Source: Mesaphorura yosii (Eukaryota; Arthropoda; Collembola; Poduromorpha; Tullbergiidae). From it: DNA of 64,000 nt. The position numbers were made by a program, and so were the translations under genes. Below the pieces are notes generated by a model, which saw only the letters and a list, made by a program, of their open reading frames with translations, did no database searches and was not told where the DNA came from. The DNA lies in assembly GCA_009869945.1 (NCBI GenBank), contig WIXG01000137.1, positions 118,564 to 182,563 on the forward strand, in the 5' to 3' direction. Shown one piece after another: positions 23,531 through 33,900 of this stretch (position 1 is the stretch's first letter; each line of letters starts with the position of its first letter).

Positions 23531-23926
23531 CTTTCCCAACGTGACTAATGCCTGGAAATTGCAGATTTGGCAACAAATTCGTTGCTAGGGATGTGGCTAA
23601 AGCTCCGCTTGGGGCTATGCTCCGGCTTCGCCGGAACGCATCGCAGCGCTGCGCGCCCCCGCGTGGTGGGACCATTCCATAGTGATGTACCATTGAAAAT
23701 ATTTGAAATGTGTTATATTAACTGTTGACAAAATGGTGTCCGCTCCGCTAGGTGCTATGCTCCGGCTTTGCCGGAACACATCGCAGCGCTGCGCCGCCCC
23801 CCCCCCCCACCCCACGCAACCTAACCTAACCTAACCTGACCTAATCGATACAGTCGGTGGTACGAATGAAGTTATGCCACTTTCCCAACGCTTATGCCTG
23901 GAAATTGCAGATTGGGCAACAAATTC
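23531..23926. repeat. compound repeat: 50-bp direct repeats around two hairpin modules
   Basis: A near-identical segment occurs at 23531-23580 and 23880-23926 (CTTTCCCAAC, then TGCCTGGAAATTGCAGATT, then GGCAACAAATTC) in direct orientation. Between them lie two copies of a GC-rich module about 140 bases apart. Each has a perfect six-pair hairpin (TCCGGC, loop TTC or TTT, GCCGGA; 23621-23635 and 23761-23775) followed by the palindrome GCAGCGCTGC (23643-23652 and 23783-23792). A C-run lies near 23795-23808. This looks like a non-autonomous mobile repeat unit. Confidence 0.6.
23817..23844. repeat. interstitial telomere-like repeat (CCTAA)n
   Basis: Four to five units of AACCT/CCTAA, one with a T-to-G change, lie at 23817-23844. 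The complement is TTAGG, the ancestral arthropod telomere unit. The array sits inside the compound repeat. Confidence 0.65.
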
Positions 23927-24476
23927 CACGATGATATTTTCTTCGGCCAAACTTTGACTTATCAATCTCGACTGTCTTTCCTACCCCACCAATCTTTTCA
24001 GCTGAAGAAATTGCCCAATCTTCAAGAACCGGAGTGAGAGTCATGGAAATTAAAAACGATGGGATTTAATTTTTTGACCACGTCTTAAGTCGTGCCTGTC
24101 TAACGAATGATATCCAACTGGATACGGTGTTCTTGTTCACATCAAGCTCGTGGCCCACATCCACCAATGAATAATTTCGTAGGATCATGTATGTCAGCGG
24201 CAGTATCTTTTCAATGCCAAGCTTGCTGCATGAAAACCAGTTTTCTTTTCGAATGGATTGCTTCATTTCACAGCGTATCTTTCGTTTGTGAGTATTGGTG
24301 GTCAGCTTACCACGCTGCCAGAAGTCTTGCGAATCAAGATGCATTTCGGCTTCATATTTTGGACATTGATTTCTGGTCGGTATCACGCCCTTCTCTTGCA
24401 AAAACTTCAATAGGTTCTCGCGATCACAAGCAAGTGCGTTCAGTCGCAACAAGTTCCAGGGTTTTGAACAAGACAT
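23925..24476 (-). mobile_element. broken Merlin/ISXO2-like transposase
   Basis: From the ATG at 24476 the minus frame reads 136 residues to a TAA at 24068-24066, then continues in the same frame for about 47 more. The N-terminal part has the zinc-binding region CPKYEAEMHL followed by NWFSCSKLGIEKILPLTYM and the helix-turn-helix VDVGHELDVNKNTVSSWISF, as in ISXO2/Merlin transposases. Beyond the stop comes IGGVGKTVEIDKSKFGRRKY and HRG, the start of the DDE-type catalytic domain, whose first Asp codon is at 23963-23961. The frame then runs into the direct-repeat copy at 23926 and the rest of the catalytic domain is missing. The copy is therefore inactive: one in-frame stop and 3' truncation. TIRs were not identified. 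Confidence 0.75.
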
Positions 24477-25207
24477 AGCGCACGTTTTGTAAATTGTTGA
24501 GGCAGTTTTACGGATAAATAAGTTCTGATTCAAATCTCGATTTACAAAAACCCAGGGCGTGCAATAGCAGTAACTCAAAACATCAAGCAGTGTTTGCTAA
24601 TGCAAACTTTCAATATATTACGTTGCTAAGCGAGAAAAGTAAGTACGGAAAGAATGAACGTGGACCACCCCTTAGATATCAGTTTGTAAACCAGCATGAT
24701 AAAATCTTTTTCGATATCTTTTTGCCCATATGACGGGCAATTGTACCAGAGTGATAGTACTATCTATTTTTGCGCCGTACTTGGTTTTAATACGAACCAT
24801 TTCATGCCGTATAAACTCCGTCCAATACTTCTGCGGGGGAGAAATGTGATTCCAATTTATCTTGGAAGCACGGAACGCTATCGAAAAAGTTCCTGGAGTA
24901 AAATAGTCTTAGAATTCAATAAATTTTTGATTAATGAGAAAAAATCTGAGCAGAAATAAAAATAAAATTTGATCAGCTGGGGAATTGAATAGAGGACGAT
25001 GTAAACTTAAACAAAGGCACGTCGAAAGTGGTTAGCGGGCGAATTTAAACTCGTTTTAACTTCTTCGCCACAGTATATTATCAGATTTTTATAAATTCAT
25101 TTTCATCTTTTTATCTCCTACGCTATTTGTTTACAGTTTTATTGTTTTATATTATTTTATTATTTGACATTTTTTAGGGGGAAGAAGCACTGGGCAGTGA
25201 ACAAAAA
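24477..25207. other. intergenic DNA between two transposon relics
   Basis: About 730 bases. An open frame at 24696-24959 (+) has no recognisable motif. Nothing else is supported. Confidence 0.4.
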
Positions 25208-26702
25208 ATGGCACAGGTGATAAAGAATAAGCGGAGAGGAAAACTGCTCGTCTATCAGGGCTACTCCCACAACTTTATACAAAACGGGCCCAGAAAGAGA
25301 ATTTGGTTGTGCACACAAAACCGTCATCATGGTTGTCTTGGGCGACTTCACAGTGCTGAATACATTTCAGAAAATGGCGAAGGCCCCCAAGTGCTCTCAG
25401 AATCTGAGAACCACAATCACACTCCAGACACGGTATCAATTGAGAAGATGAAAGTCCTCAGTAATATATTGACTGCAGCTTCTGCGTAACGGAGTCAACT
25501 ACTTCGGTTGTAGCAACCACCATTGCAGTGTCCTCGACTGGGTGCTTAGGTATGGCTTGTCGCATAAATTACACGATGAATGAAGACGTTACTGTGCATT
25601 ATTGTGGATCAACAGGAAAGCTACCCTTGCACAATTAGCTGAAACAAATTGCCCGATGGATAAGGCACGCGGCGTATCAAGGGAACCTTCAAACGGCTAC
25701 CAGCAGAGCTGATTGGTTTTTTGCCGTACAAGTTACCGCTTCTTGCAAATGGGGATGATTTCCTGCTATTTGACTCCGGCAACGTTAATCAGCGTTTGAT
25801 GATCTTCGGAACAAACCAAAACGTCGACATTCTTTAAAGATCGGACCATTGGTACTACGACGGAACTTTCAAAGGGGTTCCTGTGCTCTTTGATCAACTG
25901 TTCATCGTGCATGCTCAGTTTCGTGATTCAGTTACAAATGTATGTCCTGATGCCTAGTCGATCTCGTGCACCATATACTCATTTATTGGACGCGCTCCTG
26001 AATTTAAGACCAAATTCTGCACAGACAACGATCACGTCCAATTTTGAACACGCAACAATTCTCGCATTCCATTCAGCATTTCCCGGGACTCGTCAGCGTG
26101 GCTGTCTTTTCCACTTCTCACAATATATTTGGAAGCACATTCAACAACATCCATTAATTTCCGAAGAGTAACGTGATGACGCCGACTTTGCGCTGCACCT
26201 AAGATGCTCGCCGCTCTTGCTTTCGTTCCTCCGTCTGCAGTTCTGACTGGGTATGACAACTTAATCGCAAGAACATTTTTTGAAGAGAATGAAGTCTTTC
26301 TGCGCCCATTTCTGACTTACTTCGAAAGTACCTGGGTCAGATCATTTGACCGAAGACATGAACCGTGGCCTCCGATATTTGACCTTGAACTTTAGAGCTG
26401 CTACGAATCGGTCTTGAACGGGATGGGAAAAACCAACAACACTTGCGAAGGGATCAACGGAGCTGTCAACTCGATATTGGCATCGGCCCATCCTACCATG
26501 TTCAAGTTACTCGATTGCCTTAAGATGTAAGAGAACGCCAGATCGAAGATCGAGAAAATTATCACTGGAGCCGTCGATGCCGCCGGCCGCGAAAAATATA
26601 AAAAGAGCGCTGAACGACTAATGAAGACTGTCAGCAAGTATCAGGACCCGTTCGTGGACTACTTGCGTGGGATTGCCCATAACATCGAGTATAACGTTTG
26701 AT
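25208..26702 (+). mobile_element. decayed FLYWCH/MULE transposase
   Basis: The first part (25208-25489) is an intact FLYWCH-type zinc finger: LLVYQGYSHNF, KRIWLCTQNRHHGCLGRLH and NHNHTPD, the DNA-binding domain of animal Mutator-like elements. After several stops and frame changes, the catalytic domain is readable in pieces: YYDGTFKGVPVLFDQLFIVH (about 25850-25908), THLLDALLNLRP, then SNFEHATILAFHSAFP and GCLFHFSQYIWKHIQQHP to about 26160. In intact elements SNFE is normally a DFE motif, so the catalytic Asp appears as Asn here (codon 26040-26042). Further on, NNTCEGINGAVNSILASAHP and KLLDCLK (26430-26525) are the C-terminal MULE helices. Several in-frame stops and frame shifts make it a pseudogene. 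Ends and TIRs not determined. Confidence 0.8.
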
Positions 26703-28060
26703 TCTGTAAACTAAGAATGCAGCATATGAGAGTGTGCCAAGGACGAGGATGGACCACGGCAAGAGCATGGCTATGCGAAATGCCCATCAGCGCCTGAAGT
26801 ACCGTTTGCACACCGCATGGTTGCTGCCACTGCTGTCGGCTGCAAAGCGGTACACTTCATTGAACACCAGCTGCATCTCGGTGGAGCGCCGAAACTGGTG
26901 CACCCGAATATTGACAAAGACTAATATTCCCATACACCAAACAACGTGCACGACAGCAGCTACGAATTCCTCGTTCGCAATGTACTCGGCGTAGTGCAAA
27001 TACATTTGGATTCACAGAAACGCAAAGTATGTAATGTGGTAGATACTGACAAAGTACCAAGGCACCCGATGGCGGAACCCAGGCGGGAGGACCTGCAGGC
27101 GGTTGTAGACTTGTTTTGGACTGCGCACGAGCCAATGAAATGGAGTGGCCTTTAGAAAGTTGGCGGAAACCTGAAATTACGCGGAGGCGACCTTGAATGT
27201 AAATGGAGGAGCCATCGTCATGTTGAAGAAACGAAGAAGTTATGATGGAAAGTAATGCATTCAAACTGGCAATTCTAATTTTTCGCACATGTATTAACGC
27301 AATTGTCCCATTTATTGAATCAAGATCATAATCAGAGACAGCAATTCTCTGGGATGTGGCGAAAACGAGAAGTCTGCGTGTTTGCAGCCACAGTCAATAT
27401 TTAGGTAATTGGCGCGGGTTAGGAAATCAGCTAATTAACGAAAGATTCGTAAAAGGATTAAGCAATATTCGTTATCGGAAATTGGGGCATTTTAAGCGCA
27501 ATTTCGCCTTGAATGCGTGTGTGCTGTTTAGAGATTTGAATGATAACTCGCAATCAGAACTTTGACATTCAGAAATTTAACCAGAAGATTTGCGTCACTC
27601 TATTCGGTGAGCCATAATTAATTTGTGGGTTTTGGTTGCCTTCCAGCTTGCGTACTCTGGACCTGAAGACAATAAAGTTCAAATTTATTTCTCCTCACAA
27701 ACATCTGCAGGCAATTAAGGCTATTTTCGACTGGCCAAGTCAGCATACCGACGTCGATGCCCAAATAATTGGCCAAGTCCTGATTGCTAACGTTTGCAAG
27801 GGTCACGGGTACTGCAAATGAAGCCAGAATCAGGAGAAAAGCCAAGTTCGTCTTCCCATTTCTAATTGAATTTAAACCGGACAGATGCAGCGCAGCGTAC
27901 AAGTTGTTAAAGCAATAGATTTAGGCACCCCAACTAATTAACAAATATGCTATTTTAGGATCAATTCACCTGACACTCGGTGTGACAAATATCACTGACG
28001 TCGATATCGATAAGACAATTCTCAGCTGGTTTCATTCAGCTTCATATCGTGACGGTGGTA
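26703..28060. other. repeat-derived DNA with coding-like remnants
   Basis: Directly after the MULE, the stretch 26734-27155 shows interrupted protein-like text ending in FLVRNVLGVVQIHLDSQKRK and EPMKWSGL, of unknown origin; it may be the 3' part of the same element or a captured host fragment. A minus frame at 27902-27618 has a hydrophobic, signal-like segment but no ATG at its natural start. I do not call a gene. Confidence 0.35.
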
Positions 28061-28063
28061 GAG

Positions 28064-28900
28064 AACGCCGATGCAAAACATGTCAAAGCCGCGGCACGCC
28101 AGCTCCGCTAGAACAAAACGAAGGAGAATAGCCAAAGAGGTCAACCAAATAATGTTAGAAATGGCTAATTCTCAAGAATCTAGAGTTTGCGTCGAGGAAA
28201 ACATTGCTAAACAAGTTCCATGCCAATTGTTGTCGACAATAGCAGTCGTAGTGTAGCAAATAGTATCATTCCGTCTTAAATTCCGACAGCGATGTTTGTG
28301 AGCCGGTAAGTGACGATGAAGGTCTGGATGTTAGATCAATTCGATAAAAAATACGAGAGTGGGCGGTAGGAAACAATATTACACATGTAGCCCTTAAACA
28401 ACTGCTGGGCATTCTTCAGCCATCATTTAAGGACTTGCCACTAGATCCAATAACTTTATTGAGAACACAACGTGTTAGCAATATTGTGCCAATTTGCGGA
28501 GGAACTTATTGTCATATAGGAATTAAGCAACATGTTCTGCAATTACTAGAAATTTCATATGGAAAAAGTAATTTCCCGTCTAACAAGTATTTTCACAATG
28601 GCATCCAAGCACATGTTATTTCAATTGTCATAGAAATCGATGGGCTGCCAATATCTAGGAGTAGTAGGAGGCCTATCCTAGGAAAATTAGATCTGGTTTG
28701 CTCGAGTGTTTTTGTGATTGGTCCTTCTTGTTACATATCTAAGCCCGGCGATGTTTTTTTTATTGATGACGACGTACATTCGCAGTTCACATTCGACAAC
28801 GAGTTTGAAAAAGTGCCCGAAATGCTAATTTTCGACCCACAAAGCTTCCTATCAACATTTGATTATGAATTTCTGAAATTGGGGCTTTGTTCTTTGACTC
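28064..28900 (+). mobile_element. decayed transposase-domain-like element protein
   Basis: The frame at 28071-28256 is basic and continues, after stops, into IREWAVGNNITHVALKQLL (about 28347-28405), LPLDPITLLRTQRVSNIVPI, GGTYCHIGI and IVIEIDGLPISRSSRRPILG. This order (short N-terminal basic region, IxHxALxxLL, LPxDxxTLL, GGxYxHxGI, IDGLPxxxSS) resembles repetitive proteins of arthropod and cnidarian genomes often labelled transposase domain-containing. The resemblance is from memory of the pattern only. Frame breaks around 28256-28345 and loss of similarity after about 28760 point to a dead copy. Confidence 0.5.
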
Positions 28901-29628
28901 TCACGTACGCCAGAGTCCGAGCTCATCAGCGCAGCGCCGACCCGGAAGCCCTCTCACTCCTCCGTTGCTACGTTGTAGTCAAAGAAGGTTAGTTTATCCT
29001 GGCTTGCCTCCAGCAACTCCAGAGCTCCGTGTCCCAGTAGCAGTTGTAGTTCAGTGCTACTGACACTGGCCTGCTCTTGCTCCTGTGTTCCTTTAATGAA
29101 GCAAGCTCTGGAATACTACTTGGGCTCGGTTTTGCGGTTGCGGGCGACTTCAAACTCATGACTCATCTTTTGTGTGTTTTATCTCACATCAACAAGATCA
29201 ACTCGCTTTTTCTAGCAGAAACTCCTATTTTTTAAACCTGCTAAATTAAAGCCGTTATGTGAGTAAAAGAACCAAATTACTACGAATTCGTGACACAATT
29301 TGGTCATTGGCTTATTGGAGGCCGACGGAATCTTAAAATTAAATTAATGTGCCATCATTTGTGATCTGTTCAAGATAAATAATTATAATTAGTGTAGTTA
29401 AAAGTCAAAATTCGCAGTGTATTGCAGTTAATCTGACAGATTCTGATCCAACAACGCTCATCAGTCATTCATCATCATTCATCTTTATCTCATTCTCATA
29501 TTTATACACAATTAAGGTAAGGTAGCTGCCAGTCATTAACAGTATTTACTTGTGATTGCCAAACAGCATATAGCATTGCAGTTTCTGACGAACTCCTTTT
29601 GTATCACCTCCTAGATTACAAATTCACA
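28901..29628. other. intergenic DNA upstream of ARL8
   Basis: About 730 bases with no gene seen. It should include the ARL8 promoter and 5' UTR, but no clear TATA box is present, as is usual for a housekeeping gene. Confidence 0.45.
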
Positions 29629-30376
29629 ATGCTTGCGCTAATTAATCGTGTCCTGGACTGGATTAAGTCCCTGTTTTGGAAGGAGGAGATGGAACTGACT
29701 CTGGTCGGACTTCAGTACTCCGGAAAGACAACTTTTGTCAACGTCATTGCCGTAAGAAAAGTTCCAGGCTGAATATCTCATGCAAATAAAGCAGATCTAA
29801 GCCTAAATCCATGAGGGAGGCTTAATTTAACTATCACTTGGCCGTTCTCTGCAGAGTGGCAACTTCACAGAAGACATGATTCCCACCGTCGGCTTCAACA
29901 TGCGGAAGATCACGAAGGGCAACGTTACAATAAAAGTGTGGGACATTGGTGGTCAGCCGAGGTTTCGCTCCATGTGGGAACGATACTGCCGTGGCGTGAA
30001 TGCCATCGTCTACATGGTGGATGCAGCTGATCAGGAAAAGATTGAAGCCTCCAGAAATGAGTTACATAATTTATTAGAGAAACCACAGTTACAGGTAAGA
30101 CACGGGACATTTCTTAGCACCATATGCGCTTAAGTGCATTATGAAGTGTAAAGTAATTGACCCTGGCTTAATTTACCGTTCCGTCAGGGCATTCCAGTTC
30201 TAGTCCTTGGAAATAAGCGTGATCTTCCCGGAGCGTTGGACGAGGCGGGGCTTGTTCAGAGGATGAATCTGGACATTGTCCAGGATCGTGAGATTTGCTG
30301 TTATTCTATCAGTTGTAAGGAGCGAGACAACATCGACATCACACTGCAGTGGCTGATTGATCATGCCAAAAAGTAA
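29629..30376 (+). CDS. Arl8: ARL8 small GTPase (lysosome positioning)
   Basis: Arl8 sits on lysosomes and related organelles and recruits effectors that link them to kinesin and to the fusion machinery. Exons 29629-29751, 29855-30094 and 30188-30376 give 183 residues, close to the family's usual 186. The N-terminus [20 protein letters not shown] is the amphipathic helix that anchors Arl8 without a myristoylated glycine. G boxes are intact: GLQYSGKTT (P-loop), TVGFNMRK (switch I), [19 protein letters not shown] (switch II), GNKRDLP (guanine-binding NKxD) and SISCKE (G5). The family is almost invariant and the call is certain. A poly(A) signal is at 30765-30770, facing the RBM12-like gene. Confidence 0.98.
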
Positions 30377-30964
30377 TCAGCTCACAATCCAGCGCTCGTG
30401 CAATGCGATTGGAGTTCGAGTATCGAGTTATCGAGAACAGAATTCGTCGAATTCAGCGACCAAGGATCAAAGTTGATATATTTCGTCGCTGTGGCGGCCC
30501 TTTTTCGTTTCTTATTCTTACTTCTACGTCGCCTCCACACTTTCCTTGATCATAAACTGTCTCCTTATGATTTTCCAATCCACGAATCCACCAGAGCGGG
30601 AGGTAATCACTTAAATTAGCTTAGCGTCGTGTCCCAACGCTGTACTTGAATGCTGATATAAAATTCAACATGCGGAATGGAATTTAGTTAAATGATGCGA
30701 ATGTAAATGTGAATTATTTACTTAAGAAAATTAAGATTGTACCGTGTAAAATGCTGTCTACTTGAATAAAAAGTGAAAATTAACATTTTTATTAAAACAT
30801 ATAAGCTCTGATTTATTCATAGTTAAAGGTCATAACGAAGGCTAAAGAACTAGAATTATTTAACTACATACGGGTAGGATTTACAATTTACAGGCATCAA
30901 TTATAAATTAATTTGTACTTTATAAAACCGCAATCTGCAATGCTGAACAGTCGGTCACGTGCAA
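30377..30964. other. convergent 3' UTRs of ARL8 (+) and the RBM12-like gene (-)
   Basis: AATAAA for the plus strand is at 30765-30770 and TTTATT (minus AATAAA) is at 30788-30793. The two signals are about 17 bases apart, so the transcripts probably end close together or slightly overlap. Confidence 0.55.
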
Positions 30965-33900
30965 TTAACTGAACTGTCGAGGAATGGAGACCTGAATACC
31001 TCTGCCCCACAGTTCCGTGCCCACGAGAAGGTCGTGAGCCTTCTTCGCTTCAAACGCAGTGTCGAAGGCGATGCGAGCGTCCCCCGTCGGCTTTTGGTAC
31101 TCGTTGAAGCGTCGAATAATGCGATCACGATTCACGACGACTTGCAGGTGCTCCTCGAGGTATTTTAGAATATCGTCCATTGAGGCCTGGTAAGGGATGT
31201 TTGTGACCGCGACGACGCAACCTTGATCGCAACGAACAAAATTACGAACTGCAATTAAACGCCTTGCAATTGGCTACCTCCCAGCAAGCAAGTACTTACG
31301 GACTTACCAGGCCTCTCGAAGAACCCAAGATCTTGGGATTCTTCGGGCGCTGAGTTGATCGAATCGTTGAGTCCAGTTGAAGACCCTGACGATCCTCTGC
31401 TTCCCGGCCTTCCCAGTCGAGGTCCACCTGCTCCTGGGCCCACACTCCCTCCTCTGCTTAGCGGGTTTCGCAGTCTGGGTCTTGGCACCGGCGCACCTTC
31501 ATTTACAGCCTGCATCGCTTGGACGAAAGGGTTGTCAGTTTCCCCACTCGGGCCAGAAACCGGGAATCTTGGTGGCCTGGGTCCAAACCCTCCTGCTCCT
31601 CCTCCACGTCCGCCACCACGTGCAAAAGGCGGAGGACCTCTCATCATTCCGTTTGGGTTTGGACCATTTGGAGGCAGCAATCCGACAGAGACGGTATTTC
31701 GACCAAATGACATTCCATCCTTCGTTGTTGCCTTCCGTGCTTTGCCGGGGTCTTGAAACTCACAAATGACGTTTCCATTCTTGGCACCGCCTGCGCGATC
31801 GGACAGGATGCGCACGTGGAGTGGAGTAAGGCCGATGTCGGAAAAAAAGTCGCTGATATCCCGTTCATTTGTGTTTGTAGGAACATTTTGCATGATGACT
31901 GATGAAGACTCAAAGTCCTGTGAAAGCAACGAGAAAATCAACTAAAACGTGGTAATTCGTAATTATTTTACGTCGTCGACATTTCTACGCTCTTTTAGGC
32001 ATTTTACCATTGAAACATCCACATCGAAAAGTGACTGTGTAACTTCACCGCGCTTTGTCTGTTGCTGATCTCGACTTCGGTCACGATCGCGATTACGGTC
32101 GTCTTCATGGCCTTGGCCGTCATGCGACTGATCAAATCTGGAAGTCCTGCACAACCAAACAGTTGTATCAATAAATTTCACGACGCATAATTTTCTTGAA
32201 GCTTCAAGCCTCGAAGCTAACCTTTGCCGATCTCGCTGCTTTCGATCGCGATCTCTTCCTCCGTCTCCATTTTCCCAATCTTTCGACGGTCGCGAATCTC
32301 TGTCTCTTGCCTCGCGCTCATTCCGGGAATTTCTGTCGTCCACATCATTGCTCGTTCGACCTTCACGGTTGCGATCCCGATCGCGTTCTCTTGACTCATT
32401 CGGTGTCGTGTCGATAATAAGCACATCATCGTCGTCTCGATTATTGCTGTTGATACCATTATTGGCATTATTGTTATTGCTCTTGCCAACTCGAGGAGAA
32501 GAACTTCTAACGTCGCTGCTACTTTGACTGCCCGTTGTGCAGTCGCGATCACGATCTCGTTCCCGACTTCTTCGACGTGGAGTTGTTGCTGTCTCACCTC
32601 GCTTCTTGTCATCCGCCTTTGATGTACGGTCACGGGAGCGAGATCGCGAACGGCGACGTCGAGTGTCTGGAGTGGATTTGTTGTCACCACGATCGCGACT
32701 TCCACTCCGGCGTTTCCTGAATTCAAGCAAATAAGAAATTACTGCATGCATGCTTAAAATCCATAATAAGAGTCCTTAAAAATGAGATCGCATTCTTACT
32801 TTCGCTCTCTTGACCTCGACCTTGATCTGGAACGTCTGGCGGTTCTGTCACCTCCTCGTTCACGGTCTCGAGGTCGCTGATCCTTGTCCTTGCTTGCTGC
32901 CGGGCTGGACATGCTTGGGTTTGTCGGATTATACTCTCGGTCGCGTAAGGGAGTTGATGGCGCGTTGCTTCGATGGTCTCGATCACGATTCTCCATCGCC
33001 ATAGCCTGCAATCTACTAGCCGGACCAGCACCCATTCCTGGCTCACGTGCACCAAATCCAAATGCAGCATTAGGGCTGGGATCTGCTCCTTCATTCCAAT
33101 CGTTTCTCTCTCGGTCGCGTATGTTCACGCCCCGACCAACGCCAATTCCCCGTTCATGTCTGCCCCCGCGTGGAAGTCCACTGGAGCCCCATCCGAAAGC
33201 TGGTTGCTGTTGCTCTCGATCTTCACCGTGAAATGGACCACCACCGCCGCGTCCGAAGCCTCGTGAGTCTCTGTCTCCATGTGGAGGTCCGCCACCACGG
33301 CCGCCGAAGCCACCGCGCCCTCCACCACCACCGTCTCGACGCTCTCGCTGTATTTGAACCATGAGATCTTCCTGCGGATCATTAAACCTCGATCGTGTGC
33401 GACCGCCAGGACCACCACGTGCTTGCGTTTGCGGACCCGCACCTGGGCCATGGCCATCTCGTCGACTAAAGTCATTACGATTCTGGAAGGGACCACCGCC
33501 GTCTCTGTGCTGACCACCGACACCTGGGCCTTTCTTGTCTCCAGCTCCAGCATTCACGAACAAGTTTGGGTTTGCATTCGTATTCATATTCATATTCATA
33601 CCCATTCCGGGTCCAGGAGCATTCGCATTCATGAAGGGATTTGGGGCATTGCCAAGAAGACCCCCGACTTGGCCACCGCCGCCACCTCCTGCTGCTGCGT
33701 GAGCTCCAAACATGCTGGAGGGGTTGGGTATATTACCAAGGTTAAGGCCATTGGGCATGCCGACACCGACACCTGCGGCCAGATTCGCAGGTGGGAACAG
33801 AAAAGGGTTAATAGTCGGTGGCAGCTGCTGATGCTGCTGGGGTGGTTGTTGCTGTTGCTGAGGACGAAATTGTCCGTGCACATTGGCGTTCTGCATCATT

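Noticed and set aside
27618-27902. Minus-strand frame with a hydrophobic, signal-like segment
   Set aside because: No ATG at the natural start, no splice partners and no family resemblance; it sits in repeat-derived DNA.
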